Below, in pieces: positions 10,610 to 21,910 of a stretch of DNA of 64,000 nucleotides. Origin of the DNA: Malachius bipustulatus (lineage: Eukaryota > Arthropoda > Insecta > Coleoptera > Melyridae); contig CAJUUM010000037.1 of the NCBI GenBank assembly GCA_910589415.1, positions 310,001 through 374,000 on the forward strand, in the 5' to 3' direction. Position 1 is the first letter of the stretch, and every line of letters begins with the position of its first letter. A program made the position numbers and the translations under genes. Under the pieces are notes generated by a model. The model did not search any database, was not told where the DNA came from, and saw only the letters and a program-made list of their open reading frames with translations.

Positions 10610-11585
10610 ACACTGTAATGAAAAATTGGGTTCAGCTGTAAGAAACCGGTGATTTCAAGTTTGGATCTAATTTGAATATTATGACAATTAAATTTATGAC
10701 TTGTAACAAATAAGAATTATTAGTAATTAATAATTATAAACGTAAAAAATAAATATATTTGAATTGTTTAAAAAATGAGTGCATAAAAAATTGAGAAAAA
10801 AGTAAAAGGACAAAAGAAATTATTTTGCAAGAACAAAAGGAAGCAGGAAAATAGAGGAGAAAAGAGATGTTTTAAACCAAGGAATAATATAAGCAACGAA
10901 AAGAAAATTTTGAAATTAAAGGAGCAGGTGAAAGAATCTTGACGAGTAAAAAATAGAAGAACACGTAAAATCATACTGGGAAAAGGAATTCTTTAGGAAA
11001 CTAGAAATTGGAAAAGGAGATGGTAGCTGCTGCTGTTATAGAAGAAGAGAAGAAGTAAGGTTTTTGATAAATAATAAAGAAGATATATAGATACTACGAG
11101 CGTTGAAAAGAAGACATAATAAGTAGAAATTATATAGAAAATTAAAAGCTATACAACAAGAGCTGGTTAGAGAATAGAAGAAGAATTGGAGTAAATTTCC
11201 TGGAGAAAGGTGCAAGGAAGTTTGATGGTGGTAGATAACACAAAATTGAATGTTATTTAATTCAAATTATTTATAGTTATTGATTTAAATTATTAGATAG
11301 AAAATAGCCAGATTCAGAGCTCCATAGGTAGGTTAGATTTTCCTTTATTTTGAAAAACAGTTTGTAAGTTACAAGTTATAAAAAAAATAATAATAATTTC
11401 AAACTAATTCTTCTATATTTTATTTTGATCCAAACTTGGAAAATAATACTGAAGTATCTATCTGAACTCACCTGCGAAAGAGAGTTCCCTCATAGAATAA
11501 TTCAAATTTTTTGTTTATGGTATTACATTTTTAAAAATAGAATTAATAATAATAAATAAGATAAGGGAGGAAAAAGAAATACCAT
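10610..11585. other. Purine-biased AT-rich DNA, no confirmed gene
   Basis: From about 10780 to 11220 the + strand is strikingly purine-rich (long GAAAAGGAG-like runs). Conceptual + translation would be Lys/Glu-rich but is broken by stops, so a coiled-coil LINE ORF1 remnant is possible but unproven. The rest shows nothing recognisable. Confidence 0.35.
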
Positions 11586-11976
11586 AACAATACATATATA
11601 AACATGCAAGGCCGCGGCAGATTCATCATCTGAACGCTCCAGTACCGGCATAAGTTCCCAAGCTCACTCATAACGTATCCAGACTATAATAATAGTGATC
11701 AAATGTAACGCTTTTTGGAATGCAAATGCAAAATAAATGCAAATGAAAAATAATAATCGTGCTAATGTTAATCTCGAAGATTTTCCTTGCCCTGAATGTG
11801 AAGAAAAAAATAGCAATTCGACCGTAGTGTCAAAGAGGCCTTAGTTCTGACCTTAATATTAGTTTGCAATGGCTATTATTTTAGATTCTTACCCACCCAG
11901 CACCCCTATTTCGCTCCTCGGTCCCGAAAAAATTGATGGAACTTAGGACACGCGGATGTAAATAATTACCTACCTT

Positions 11977-12275
11977 GTTTTTTATGTCGTTCGGTATGAA
12001 AAAATAATGGAAAACAATAACTAATAAACTTCAAAAAATAAATTTAAAAAATTTTTATTCTTCTAAAAGCAAAGACAACTATTTAAATTGAATATCATAG
12101 AGAAATTAAAAACAAACTATAAGGCAAGCAGTATGACTTCATATTGACCTATTTCAGCGAAAAATGTTCGTTTTTCTTTGAAAAAAATTAGAGTAAAAAT
12201 TTTGGAATTTTTTTTCTGAAGTTTATTAATTTTTGGTTTCAATGATTTTTTTCATATCGAACGACATAAAAAAAT
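11977..12275. mobile_element. Small fold-back element
   Basis: The left arm, starting TTTTTTATGTCGTTCGGTAT, pairs imperfectly with the right arm ending ATATCGAACGACATAAAAAA. The paired region extends about 65 bp on each side and includes AATAAACTTC. The loop of about 170 bp is non-coding. It immediately follows the family C copy. Confidence 0.6.
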
Positions 12276-13950
12276 AATATGGCTGAATATAAGAAGTTAA
12301 GATATGTCAAAAACTAGATTTCTAGAGTTTTCAGTTTTTTTCAGGATATTTCCGAAAATACTGGGGATAGTGTTTCAACATTTTTTTCGTAAAATACTCA
12401 TCTAAAAATAGCGCAACGTTTCTGTAATTTAACCGAACTCGTATCTTTAATGGTTTATGATATCCTTGTAGTGGCCCTTTAAATAGTTCTAACCCTGATG
12501 TATACTAATACATATCACTAACTGGATTGCATATTTTTAAGCAAAAACATGTAGAGTGATTTATAATAATTAAAATTAGGTAGGTATGTAATAAATTTAT
12601 ACAAGTGTTCAGAATGCCATTTGAGATAAAGAATTTAGTTTATGATTTTGAATAAAGACGAGGTTCGTTGTATGCAACCAACTTTACATAAAAATTAGTA
12701 AATTTAATAGTAAAATAGTAAAATAAGTAAATTTAGAACATGTATAGTTTGCGTAATTTAAGAGCAGACTTTTGTGATTAATTACAAAATATTCGTGACG
12801 TGTAAGTTTTTATTCTGATAAATAAAAATTAGTTTCAATTACTATTATTTAAATGTGGGTTTAACCTTTTTCTTATTTACTATAATAATTGGACTTTTGT
12901 TATAAAGATTTCATAAAACAACTAGGTATAATTTAGAGTTAAGGGAAATTGCGTGACCGTGAACATTGAAAAAATTTTCGCCTGCGGCGCTGACATCATT
13001 GCGTACCCCCCCTACTTATTTTACGCTTACCTCCCTTTTGCGCACCTGGCTTAAAGCGATTACAGTTACATCAATGGCACGCCACGCCACTACAGCAGAT
13101 CCAACTGCAGTAAGATAGCATGAGATAGATAAATATCGAATCGAGAAAGCATCGACTCGCCAACGGCAGCTCCATATGCAGTGGCGTGGTATTCATACTA
13201 TAGTGACGGGCTGTAAATACGTCGACTGCACTTTTTGATCGTTTTTATTATATTTTTCATGTTTATATTTACTGAATTCTTGTAGTAATTTAAAAATGTA
13301 AAAACATTAAATTGTAATTTAAAAGAACTCGCAGCACTGGAAAAACTTCGAACAATAAGAAAATATTTTTTTAGTCAATTAATTGAATATAAAAAGTGAA
13401 TTGATTGTTTTCAATTTTTTGCTCTTCGGTTTTCGGAAAAGAAAAATTAATTTATATAAATTTAAAAAAATAATAATAATAATAAAAAAGTGTATAAAAT
13501 AAAAACCGCCAAAATAAAATATACCTATCATATTATTTTTCAGAATTATTAATATTTAGTTGAATAATAATAAAATGACAATTCCTGTGTTTGGAAATGA
13601 CTTGAGATACTGAACAAGTCTATTTAGAAGAATTCTAGGAACTCCGATGCTGAGAAACCAGTCCCGTGACAATAAAGCGCCTAATGAGTTAGTGATAGCT
13701 TGCTCGCTTTAAGAGCTTTTGTATTTTGCTTTCTTTCAGTTTCAGTTTAGTTTCCTTACGACTGCTTGTCGTAGTGTGTTTTTAGTGACGCAGCTTCCTG
13801 AAACACGCGTTAACGTTGCTGTGCTTTTTCAGAACTATATTACCTTTTTTGAGAAATTTTGTGTTGGATTTTCTAATTCCCAGTGTAAATTTTTGTGGTT
13901 ATTCACGTGGTTGACTTATTATACTTAGTGTGTGATTTTAGTGTATTTCT
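12276..13950. other. Intergenic DNA with a hAT-MITE fragment
   Basis: Mostly AT-rich DNA without a coding frame. At 12953-13003 the sequence matches the reverse complement of 30372-30420, inside the hAT-like MITE at 30003-30475, so a decayed partial copy lies here. A more GC-balanced patch continues to about 13230. The segment 13690-13950 probably includes the 5' flank of the transposase pseudogene that follows. Confidence 0.4.
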
Positions 13951-13953
13951 TTC

Positions 13954-15010
13954 CATGGCGGCGGAAAGTCAAAGGAAATAATTAAATTCACAAACAAAAG
14001 AAATTGTTTTTAAAGTTTACAATTATTTAAAGTTAGTTTTTCCCGAAGAAAACAAGGGAAAAATTAGAACTCGTTTGGTTGAAGCGACCGGCGTGTCTCT
14101 AAGAACGATCGAGAAAATTATCCACGAAAGCGTTAGTTTTGTTTCTAAAGAAAATCTACAGTAACAGATTTGCAAGAATGGGAAAAATACGACGTAAGAA
14201 ATATAATTTACAATTTCCACAGAATCGAAAATTGTCGTGTAAATCTGTCACATCTACAACAGAAATTATCTAGCGAATATGAATGGACTGGCAAGCGTTC
14301 CTCGCTTTAGACGAGTCATACATTCACGCTGGTCACACCATGTCAAAAAGTTGGTCAGATGGCAGTAGTAATGGCTTGAAGAAAAATATATCTAAAGGAA
14401 ATCGCCTCATTATTGCCTATGCAGGAGGAGAAATGGGGTTTGTACCTAATTGTCTGTTGATTTTCAAATCTGGGTCAAAGTCGGGAGATTATCACGATGA
14501 TATGAACTCCAAGAACTATGAAAAATGGCTCAACGAGAAGTTAATTCCCAATTTACCCCCACGTTCTGTGATAGTCACGGATAATGCACCGTATCACAAC
14601 ATTCAAATTGACAAAGCTCCAACTAGCAATTCTAGAAAAAGCGACATGGTAGACTGGTTAACTGCCAGGAATATAGCTTTTAACACCATTTTGTTAAAGC
14701 CACAATTATTATACGAGATAATTAAACAGTATAAAAAACAGTACATTGTTTATAAGTCTGACAATCTCGTAAGTCAACATGGACATTGTGCACTGACTGA
14801 GGCTTCCCCCATATCACCCAGATTTAAATCCTATAGAAATGATTTGGGCTCAGGTTAAGAACAACGTGGCGAAGAAGAACGTTTAATTCAAATTAGATGA
14901 CGTCAAAGAATTAGCTGCGCAAGAATTTTCTGCAGTGTCCGTTGAAAACTGGAGGAAGTACTGCCAGCATGTTAAGGACATCGAAGACTTACTTACCCTG
15001 AATTATAGTT
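13954..15010 (+). pseudogene. IS630/Tc1/mariner-superfamily transposase remnant
   Basis: A decayed DDE transposase. A start codon is followed after eight codons by a TAA. The frame then continues with a helix-turn-helix-like segment ending TGVSLRTIEKIIHESVS. The catalytic part is at 14283-14858, with LDESYIHAGHT carrying the first acid and VIVTDNAPYHN the second. After a frameshift near 14800 the sequence reads LPPYHPDLNPIEMIWAQV, carrying the third acid. Order and motifs fit the arthropod DDE_3-type family. At least two stops and a frameshift make it non-functional. No terminal inverted repeats were found. Confidence 0.85.
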
Positions 15011-15117
15011 TATTTTATAATTTTATTCGTAATTTTTTTGTACTACTATCATATTCACGCATTTACATAACAATAATTATTTAAAGAATTCCCTATCCAT
15101 GTTTCTAACGCACGCCT

Positions 15118-15528
15118 ATGAAATGTGTACGCTTCCGAAATAAACCGGTTTATCTGGCAGTTCCTATTCCAAGAAATCTCCGTATTCAAATATTGGACGG
15201 GCTGTACCTTCGGAAACACCTTCTAGGTCGAAAAGACCAAGATGCCGCATTTGCCCGCAAGGAAAGCACCGAAAAAAAAACCACAAATTACTGTGTCAAG
15301 TGTAAAATTCCCCAATTGTCTTAAATGTGCAGCCCAAATGTGTCCAAAATGCATGTAACTTGTTTTACATGGTACTGACACATAATAAAAGAAATATCTT
15401 CATTAAATAAAGAAAACAAATTAATAAATATGAGTTTTTTCTTTTTTTATCAATCATTTTTTTAAATGGGTCTCTAGGACCCGATAGTAGTTATTAAGTT
15501 GCGAATGTTGGATAGTAGCAGTTACGGG
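15118..15528 (+). mobile_element. piggyBac 3' end with Cys-rich transposase tail
   Basis: Across one frameshift the + strand encodes KRPRCRICPQGKHRKK, then YCVKCKIP and further Cys pairs. This is the C-terminal zinc-binding pattern of piggyBac transposases. Polyadenylation-like AATAAA signals follow. The element ends with a terminus that reads CCCGTAACTGCTACTATCC on the complement, at TTAA (15529-15532), the required piggyBac target. A small inverted repeat GGGTCTCTAGGACCC at about 15467-15481 lies just inside. The catalytic domain and 5' terminus are missing. Confidence 0.75.
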
Positions 15529-15532
15529 TTAA

Positions 15533-15880
15533 TATTGACAAAATTTCGATAAAATTCCCATTCAGTCCATTGTTCTTGAACTAGGGAAACTTGGAATTAG
15601 AAATCCTTTGCTGAGATGGTTCAAACGCTTTCTGAATGACAGAATTCCAGTTGTTAAAATCAAGCGCTACCTCTCAGATGTAATCCATGTTGGATTGGGT
15701 ACCTCATGGGGCTCATCTCTCTGTTCTTGTTTGAAAAATTCCAAATGTCTTATTTTTGCCGAAGATCTCAAGTTCTATCGCACAGTTACTGATCAATCGG
15801 ATTATCTTCTGTTGCAGACCGATCTGTTTAACCTTTTGGTGTTCAAAGAACCAAATGATGCTGAATATGGGTAAATGTAA
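15533..15880 (+). pseudogene. LINE reverse transcriptase fragment
   Basis: The open + frame starts before the first ATG with LELGKLGIRNPLLRWFKRFL, then continues to a degraded PQG region and CLIFAEDLKFY, equivalent to the LIFADDLKIF catalytic motif with the second residue of ADD changed to Glu. It resembles the family at 17461-18575. It sits directly against the piggyBac TTAA site. Only about 115 codons survive. Confidence 0.75.
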
Positions 15881-16059
15881 CATAATCAGGTTATAACATT
15901 CAATTCCACCCCGAGCAAATTTCGGGGAGGGAAAGAACGCTACTTAGCAGCCAGCTAGCTCCAAATAAATTTTCAATAAAATTTTATCAATAGCATATTA
16001 AGCAAAATTTAAGCAACATTTTACTGAATGGCAATGCACATTAAGAGTAACCAGATGGG

Positions 16060-17400
16060 GTGAGACAATAAGAACGACACAGATTAAAACAATTTATTTA
16101 ACAAGATTGCATTATTCAATTGCACAATAATTATTCAAAATGCTAATAATAATAACAATAAAAATGGGCAATAGGTAGGCACAGTAATGAATTAATTAAC
16201 AAAGCTGAATATTTGTAACTTAAGTGATTTAACAAGTGATAGGTAATAGTAATGATTAATTATAAAAGATTAATTTAGAAAAAATTTGAGAATAAACTAA
16301 CTATCGGAAAGAGAATACAAAATCCCTATATTATATAATTAACATTCAGAATGAGCATTAGAATTTTTTTAAGATCTCACGAATCTTCAAGGGATGTCTT
16401 TATTGAAATAAATTAACTCAAAACAAGAAAAATGATAATGACGTCAGGCACTTAGCTTTTGTTCTGATGCGATGCTTGACGTGGCCTCAGGATCGGATTT
16501 TCCAGCAGCTCTGGAATTACGGCACACCGCTGCCTCAGGATATCCCAGTTGTCACCCTGGAGTTCTGGTGACTGGGTCCTGCTACTGATGAGTCCTGGTA
16601 GTGTGGACTCATCTTGACGGCAAGGGATGGTGCTTGCCTATGGACGCTGCTTCTTCATCTCCAGAAAAGGAGGGCGAGTGCCTTCAAAATAATAATAGAG
16701 ATCAGTACTTGCACTCCAACAACTAGGCCGGATCTTCAATAGCCACCTGACGCCATGTCGTTCAGATCGCCTTGAAGATACGCCTACATGATTTCACAAA
16801 TAAAATGTTACAAATTTAAAGATAATAACAATAGTAAAAATAAACCTATTTATAAAAAGCAAAATATGAAGTGAAATAATACGAAAGAGAATAATTTATT
16901 AATTTACAGCTATAAAAGCACTCATGAACAAAATATGAAACAAAATAGTACAAAAAGTTAACAGCCATAAAATAAGCATTGATGATGACGATCATGAATA
17001 ATTATAAATGCATCGCCTGCCGCTGATTCAAGAAAAATAATTTAATATTAAAAATCGAGAAAATTCAGTACTCACCCTGTTGGAAGAGAACAATCACTTT
17101 CTAGCCGGACATGGTTCTGGATTTCGAGAACTCTAAAGAAAAATCGTCTAGGAGAGCCAAAAGCGCCGAATTTATTTCCCTTCTTATCAAAATTAAATTA
17201 TCACCGGCGACTGCCACCGACTGCTCGACGACGTCCGAACAACGTTCCCTACCATCGAGAATTTTCACCAAGGCGGTGAAATGTAAAACTCAGCCATCGA
17301 GATATACATACAGGGCGATCACGGTCACTACCGCACTATAGAAAAATAATAATTGTAAATTATGTAAAAAAAATGGTAACATCTCAATTGAGATGTTACA
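16060..17400 (-). mobile_element. Candidate solo LTR or other repeat (uncertain)
   Basis: On the minus strand the block starts TGTAACATCTCAATTGAG and ends near an AATAAA-type signal around 16095, giving an LTR-like layout. The central part shares a GGCACTTAGCTT block and general composition with the second candidate at 36418-37352. No protein, primer-binding site or target duplication was seen. It could equally be an unrelated repeat with a promoter-like GC-richer centre (16440-16780). Confidence 0.3.
17376..17399. repeat. Perfect 24-bp palindrome
   Basis: GTAACATCTCAA is followed immediately by its exact complement in inverse order, with no spacer. It marks the outer end of the candidate LTR-like block and may be a transposon-terminal palindrome or a protein-binding site. 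Confidence 0.85.
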
Positions 17401-17460
17401 AGGTTTCACAGAGCTCGCTGCAATGAAGCATCACGTTGTAATGATCCGAAATTGAAATAT

Positions 17461-18575
17461 TAAAGAGAAAAGGGAATTCTCCTAGTATCTGATTCCTTTG
17501 TTGCAACTTCTGGAGTTCCTCAGGGATCTCACCTTGGTCCACTGCTTTTTATTTTATTTATAAATGATGTAGGAAATAAATTGAAGTTTGCTTCCATCTT
17601 GATTTTTGCGGATGATTTAAAAATATTTGCTAGAGTGAAAAATCTGCATGATCAGATTAGTTTGCAAAAAGATCTTGAAATCATTTATGAGTGGTCTAGT
17701 GTAAATCAATTGCGATTGAACTATTCTAAATGTAAGGTTTTATCTTTTGTTAGGAGTAAAACCAAGAGACTTCAGTTCCAATATTCTATTGCTGGTCAAT
17801 CTCTTGAAGTTGTTGATAAGATCAAAGACCTTGGGGTCATTTTCCAAAGCAATTTCGAATTTGACACTCATTTGAATGCAGTTACCTCCAGGGCGTTTCA
17901 ATTGCTTGGATTTGTGAAGAGGTCAACCAGGGAGTTCAGATCTTATAAACCAATCATACACTTATATAAAGTGATAATTAGGCCGGTATTACTTTGCGGA
18001 TCTATCATTTGGTCACCATCAAAAATAACCCATATTACCCTGCTTGAATCGGTGCAGCACAGGTTTTTTAGGTTTTTTGCTTACAAAATGGGCAGAAGTT
18101 TTGGTTATGATGATCACAATTACTCGGATATAGCCCTCTCTCTTAAACTTGAGTCTATCAAATCTACACATGTATATCATGACCTGTTGTTTGTAAAAAA
18201 AGTCACTCTTAATCTTATTAATAGTGAATGCATTAGGGGTTTATTTGTTGGGCGTAATGTTCCTTTTGATCTGAGATTGGTCAGAGGAATAAGAGAAGTT
18301 AATTCTAATAAAAATTTTATTTATTACTCTTCTGTTCCACGATTGAGGCGGAAGTGGAATAAAATTGTAATTCCGTCCAATATACAATGTATTAACAATC
18401 TAGGTCAATTTAAGATTAAATTAAGGGAACTTGTTGATCGATACTACTAGGGGATGTGTTTCGTGCTGCCGTACTTGTAATTAATTCATTATGCTGCTTA
18501 TATATAATCTATTGTTTGTATTGAAAAGGGGTTAAACCCGTTGACTTTAATAAAATAAATAAAAAATAAAAAAAT
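17461..18575 (+). mobile_element. Jockey/CR1-like LINE, 3' half
   Basis: A plus-strand LINE truncated at its 5' side within RT, with the coding frame to 18450, a short 3' UTR and a (TAAA)n-type tail at about 18547-18575. Related fragments are at 15533, 44078 (minus, sharing the CAACGGGT 3' UTR and tail), 55075 and 56150. This is the most frequent LINE lineage in the window. Confidence 0.85.
17463..18450 (+). pseudogene. LINE RT C-terminal half
   Basis: The frame is open from an in-frame TAA at about 17460, giving about 330 codons. It reads TSGVPQGSHLGPLLF, then LIFADDLKIF with the catalytic aspartates, then the thumb-like region with DLGVIFQSNFEFDTHL and IIWSPSKITHITLLESVQHR, typical of Jockey/CR1-group ORF2 C-terminal regions. 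The fingers domain and endonuclease are missing, and no RNase H is present. No internal stop interrupts this part, so the truncation probably happened at insertion. Confidence 0.85.
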
Positions 18576-18792
18576 CAATGTTTTGTTCGTTTTTCACACT
18601 CGCCAGGTGGCTCGAGTGATGCAACCATCCTCATTAAAGAGAACACCTGTGCGTCGCGGAAGGTCCTTTAGATTTTTATGCAGGGTTTCCACAGAGAAGA
18701 AGGGAGTGGTACTTGGGACTCCAAAAAGGGCATGCGCGTTGAACGCGAGCTCCGGAGAGAGAGATACTAGTACCTAGCTCACCAGTTGCACT

Positions 18793-18895
18793 TACTTGTA
18801 TTAATATTATTAATTAATATTATTATAATATTATTAATTAATATTATTATAATATTATATATTATAATATTATTAATAATATTACTTGTATTAAT
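18793..18895. repeat. AT-only palindromic array
   Basis: Repeats of AATATTATTA/TAATAATATT form overlapping palindromes bounded by TTACTTGTATTAATA-like copies at both ends. It is composed almost wholly of A and T and can fold as a cruciform. It lies just upstream of the LINE that follows. Confidence 0.75.
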
Positions 18896-19208
18896 AAGCT
18901 GAAAAAGCCTGAAATTGTGATAAGGCGTACAAATCAAGAGGTAAATCCAACGGCCTTGAACAGCAACAAACTGTGCGACCGAACACAAACTAGTGTGGAG
19001 AGAGAGGCAAGATCTACTAATGTTGACGGAGGTGACAGCAGTGGCAGAGGACTGAATTATGCGCTCGCTACAGCTAAAGTAGTTCAGAACCGCAATAAGA
19101 GAGATTTAGGCCTACTCGACGATGATGGTAACAAGACAGCAGTGAACCAGCGGTCTACTGATAAGGGACGAGTAGATAGCGATAAAAGGCGATCCAGACC
19201 TACTATAA

Positions 19209-19706
19209 TTGGATCAAATAATAAATCTCGTTCAATCAATTAAGACTCGCATAATAAATAAATATCAATTCATAGTTCTCTGTGGCGATCTGAACATTCA
19301 CGGAGAGGACGCGGATGACAGACACACCAAGCAGTTGTTTGACGTGTTCCAGTCATATGGAGTTAGGAACCATGTTAGGGAACCAACCAGGTATACTAAT
19401 GGGAAGGGATCACAGTTAGATTATATCGTAACTAACTTCCGGGAAGATTTACCATGTAAAGTAATGGAACTAGGCATCTCTGATCATCTGGCTCAGAGAA
19501 TCTGGTGGAAGGTGCAGGATGGGAACGGTAGCAAAGGTGATAATAATGACAGTGAGTTTGTATACAAAAGGATGATTACAGAGGGAGCAATATCAGAATT
19601 TAGATATTTATTCAATAAGACAGAGATAGATATTGATGATGGTAAATATTCACATGTCGACCATGTTTTCGGTAAATTTTGGTCTCATTTTATGTGGTGT
19701 TTTTAG
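19209..19706 (+). pseudogene. LINE endonuclease C-terminal part
   Basis: The frame contains VLCGDLNIHGED, GSQLDYIVTN and LGISDH, the later motifs of the AP-endonuclease-like domain that nicks target DNA (the GD-N, DY and SDH blocks). Earlier motifs are absent. The frame ends at one TAG (19704-19706) and reopens in the same frame at the next codon, directly into the RT portion. Confidence 0.8.
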
Positions 19707-21713
19707 GTGGCTTTTCCTAAAAGGTGTGTGAAAGTTGGTAAACATGATCGAATGACAATTCGATATTCAGATGAACTAAAAAAATGTCATAACTTAAAAT
19801 TCTTAAACTGGGTGAAAAAGATCCTAGGTGACCAATGGTTAGGTGATCTGTATCAGAGCTTTAGAGGGCAGTTTAATAAAAAACTTGACACATTTAGAGG
19901 TGATTATTATATATCTGTGATAGACAATTCAGGTAATAAACCTAGAGCATTCTGGAAGATAGTTAATAATAAGCTTGGTAAGTCCAGACATAACATTCCC
20001 ATCACTCTCAAAACTGAGTTGGGTAAAGTTGAGGATCACGTGGGTATAGTGAATGAGTTTGGCAGGTTCTTCGCGACAGTCGGGATTGCGTCGCGTTTTT
20101 CAGTCCCTGGTGCTTCATGCACAGGTGGCCGGCTACAGTCTGCCTCGATGTTCTTCCGTCCAGTCACTGCCGACGAGGTAGCGATTATAATAGCAAACTT
20201 GAAGAATGCTTCGGCGGGTATTGAGGAGGTGCCTGTGACGCTTTTAAAGGCATGCTCCCGGGATATATCGGAATACATGGCAAAACTTATAAACATAGCT
20301 GTTGGGGTGGGTGAGTTTCCTGACGTGCTGAAATTAACTAAAACCATACCAGTATTTAAAAAAGGAGATCGACACTTGACTGAAAATTATAGACCTATCT
20401 CATTGGTTAGTCCATTCTCAAAAATAATAGAGAAGGCCGTTTATAACCGACTAATTGATTTTTTGCAGAAATTTAGCATCTTGACAGAAAGTCAACATGG
20501 ATTTAGAACACTTTTGTCTACTGAAACAGCCACCAGGGGACTCACTCAGTACATCAGCGAGAAAATAGATGATGGTGAGTGTGTCGTGGGTGTGTTCTTT
20601 GATTTGTCTCGTGCCTTTGATAACCTTAATCCTAACTTTATAGCAGACAAACTGAACCGTATCGACATTAGGGGCCGTATAAATGAGTTTTTGACCTCGT
20701 TTGTGTCAGGGCGGAGGATGGTCGTGGCTATGGGTGAGGCTGTATCCGATGAATACGATGTGAGGATGGGAACTCCTCAGGGTAGTGTGTTGGGCCCGTT
20801 GCTCTTTCTGCTGTACGTGAATGATCTGCCGGATCATATTAACAAGGGAAGGATTTTTATGTATGCCGATGATACATCGATTGTCATCTCCCACAGAGAT
20901 AGTGATTTGGCTGCCCTGGAGGTAAATGATGTACTGGTACAGTTTGGTAAGTGGTGTGAGGTTAATAACTTGGTTCTGAATCACTCTAAGACGAAATATG
21001 TGCAATTTACAGGTATTTATAGGGAACCGGTCAACTTTGATGTTGTGCTTGACGGCATAAAAATTGCGCAAGTAGGTGTAATCAAGTTTTTGGGGATAAT
21101 TATTGACTCGAAACTTAACTGGGTTGACCACCTTAACGGTGTATGCGCAAGGTTGAATTCTCTCTCTTATGCTATGCTGAAGTTAAAGAAAATATTTGAC
21201 TGTAACCGTCTGATACAGTTATATTACGGATTAATTTATCCAGTCATATCTTATAACATCATTTGTTGGGGTCAGGCAGCTGACGTGAAAAGAGTGTTTG
21301 TCTGTCAGAAGCGTGTTCTTCGTGTAATGTTTGGGTTGACACAGATGGAAACATGCAGAAATGTTTTCAGTAGGCATAAAATCATGACAGTTGTTTCATT
21401 GTACGTTTATAAAATATTAATGTCCACGTATGATAACTTGCAGAGTTTTGTAAAACGAAATGAAGTTCATGGCTATTCGACTAGAGCAAATAATTTGATT
21501 CATATGCCCAAGATTAAACATCTAAATTATAAGAAGTCTCCGGTCTATGCTGGCTGCTCCGTTTACAACGCTCTTCCCGCAAATATTAGGAGCTTACGCA
21601 GAAATCAGTTTAAGATTACTATAAAGACTATACTGTCCTCGAATATCTTTTATACATTAGACGAATACCATGCCTATATAGAATTCGGTGAATTTTCTGG
21701 AGCTTTAGCTTAG
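19707..21713 (+). CDS. LINE reverse transcriptase (ORF2 RT part)
   Basis: A 668-codon open frame with the full RT series: PVFKKGDRHLTENYRPISL (about residue 213), ESQHGFR, FFDLSRAFD (about 297), GTPQGSVLGPLLF (about 351) and the catalytic YADDTS (about 382). A C-terminal region with NHSKTKYVQF, LGIIIDSKLNW and YNALPANIRSL follows. The start shown is the GTG after an in-frame TAG; originally it was fused to the endonuclease upstream. No RNase H follows, consistent with the CR1/Jockey group. Confidence 0.9.
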   Translation: MAFPKRCVKVGKHDRMTIRYSDELKKCHNLKFLNWVKKILGDQWLGDLYQSFRGQFNKKLDTFRGDYYISVIDNSGNKPRAFWKIVNNKLGKSRHNIPITLKTELGKVEDHVGIVNEFGRFFATVGIASRFSVPGASCTGGRLQSASMFFRPVTADEVAIIIANLKNASAGIEEVPVTLLKACSRDISEYMAKLINIAVGVGEFPDVLKLTKTIPVFKKGDRHLTENYRPISLVSPFSKIIEKAVYNRLIDFLQKFSILTESQHGFRTLLSTETATRGLTQYISEKIDDGECVVGVFFDLSRAFDNLNPNFIADKLNRIDIRGRINEFLTSFVSGRRMVVAMGEAVSDEYDVRMGTPQGSVLGPLLFLLYVNDLPDHINKGRIFMYADDTSIVISHRDSDLAALEVNDVLVQFGKWCEVNNLVLNHSKTKYVQFTGIYREPVNFDVVLDGIKIAQVGVIKFLGIIIDSKLNWVDHLNGVCARLNSLSYAMLKLKKIFDCNRLIQLYYGLIYPVISYNIICWGQAADVKRVFVCQKRVLRVMFGLTQMETCRNVFSRHKIMTVVSLYVYKILMSTYDNLQSFVKRNEVHGYSTRANNLIHMPKIKHLNYKKSPVYAGCSVYNALPANIRSLRRNQFKITIKTILSSNIFYTLDEYHAYIEFGEFSGALA

Positions 21714-21910
21714 CGAAGTGAGCACGGAGCCCTGCGGATGTCGTCTATAGTCTATAGCTGTGTTAAGACGTGCAATGCTTTTTTTTGTAATTTCGTAGTG
21801 TCAATTTAATGTTTTTGTTATTGTATGTACTGTACTCACTAACGACGAGCCATGTAAATATGTTGTGTGTTCTTTAAAATGGCGAATAAAAGAATAGAAT
21901 AGAATAGAAT

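Larger units (their letters stand above)
9702..11970. mobile_element. MITE family C copy 2 (split)
   Basis: The left block (9702 to about 9865) and right block (about 11586-11970) match successive parts of the element at 3309-3881. The right terminus ends ACACGCGGATGTAAATAATTACC and the left one is a diverged inverse of it. The blocks are separated by about 1.7 kb holding a fold-back element and purine-rich DNA. No convincing 8-bp duplication remains. The interior near 11720-11745 carries the family's TGCAAATGCAAAATAAATGC-like signature. Confidence 0.65.
18917..21910 (+). mobile_element. CR1/Jockey-like LINE, nearly intact ORF2
   Basis: The element contains a 108-codon upstream frame of unknown identity (18917-19243, charged, possibly ORF1 or a rearranged 5' end). 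It then has an endonuclease C-terminal part, a complete RT and a 3' UTR ending in a (GAATA)n tail at about 21888-21910. The endonuclease lacks its N-terminal half, implying an internal deletion near 19200. Apart from this and one TAG, the coding region is unusually intact for this window. Confidence 0.88.

Noticed and set aside
19704..19709. Programmed stop-codon readthrough in the LINE
   Set aside because: No downstream pseudoknot or conserved readthrough context was recognised; a single nonsense mutation is simpler. Kept only as a check in the findings.
20036..21131. Minus-strand frames opposite the LINE RT
   Set aside because: Shadow frames of the + strand RT, with no family pattern.
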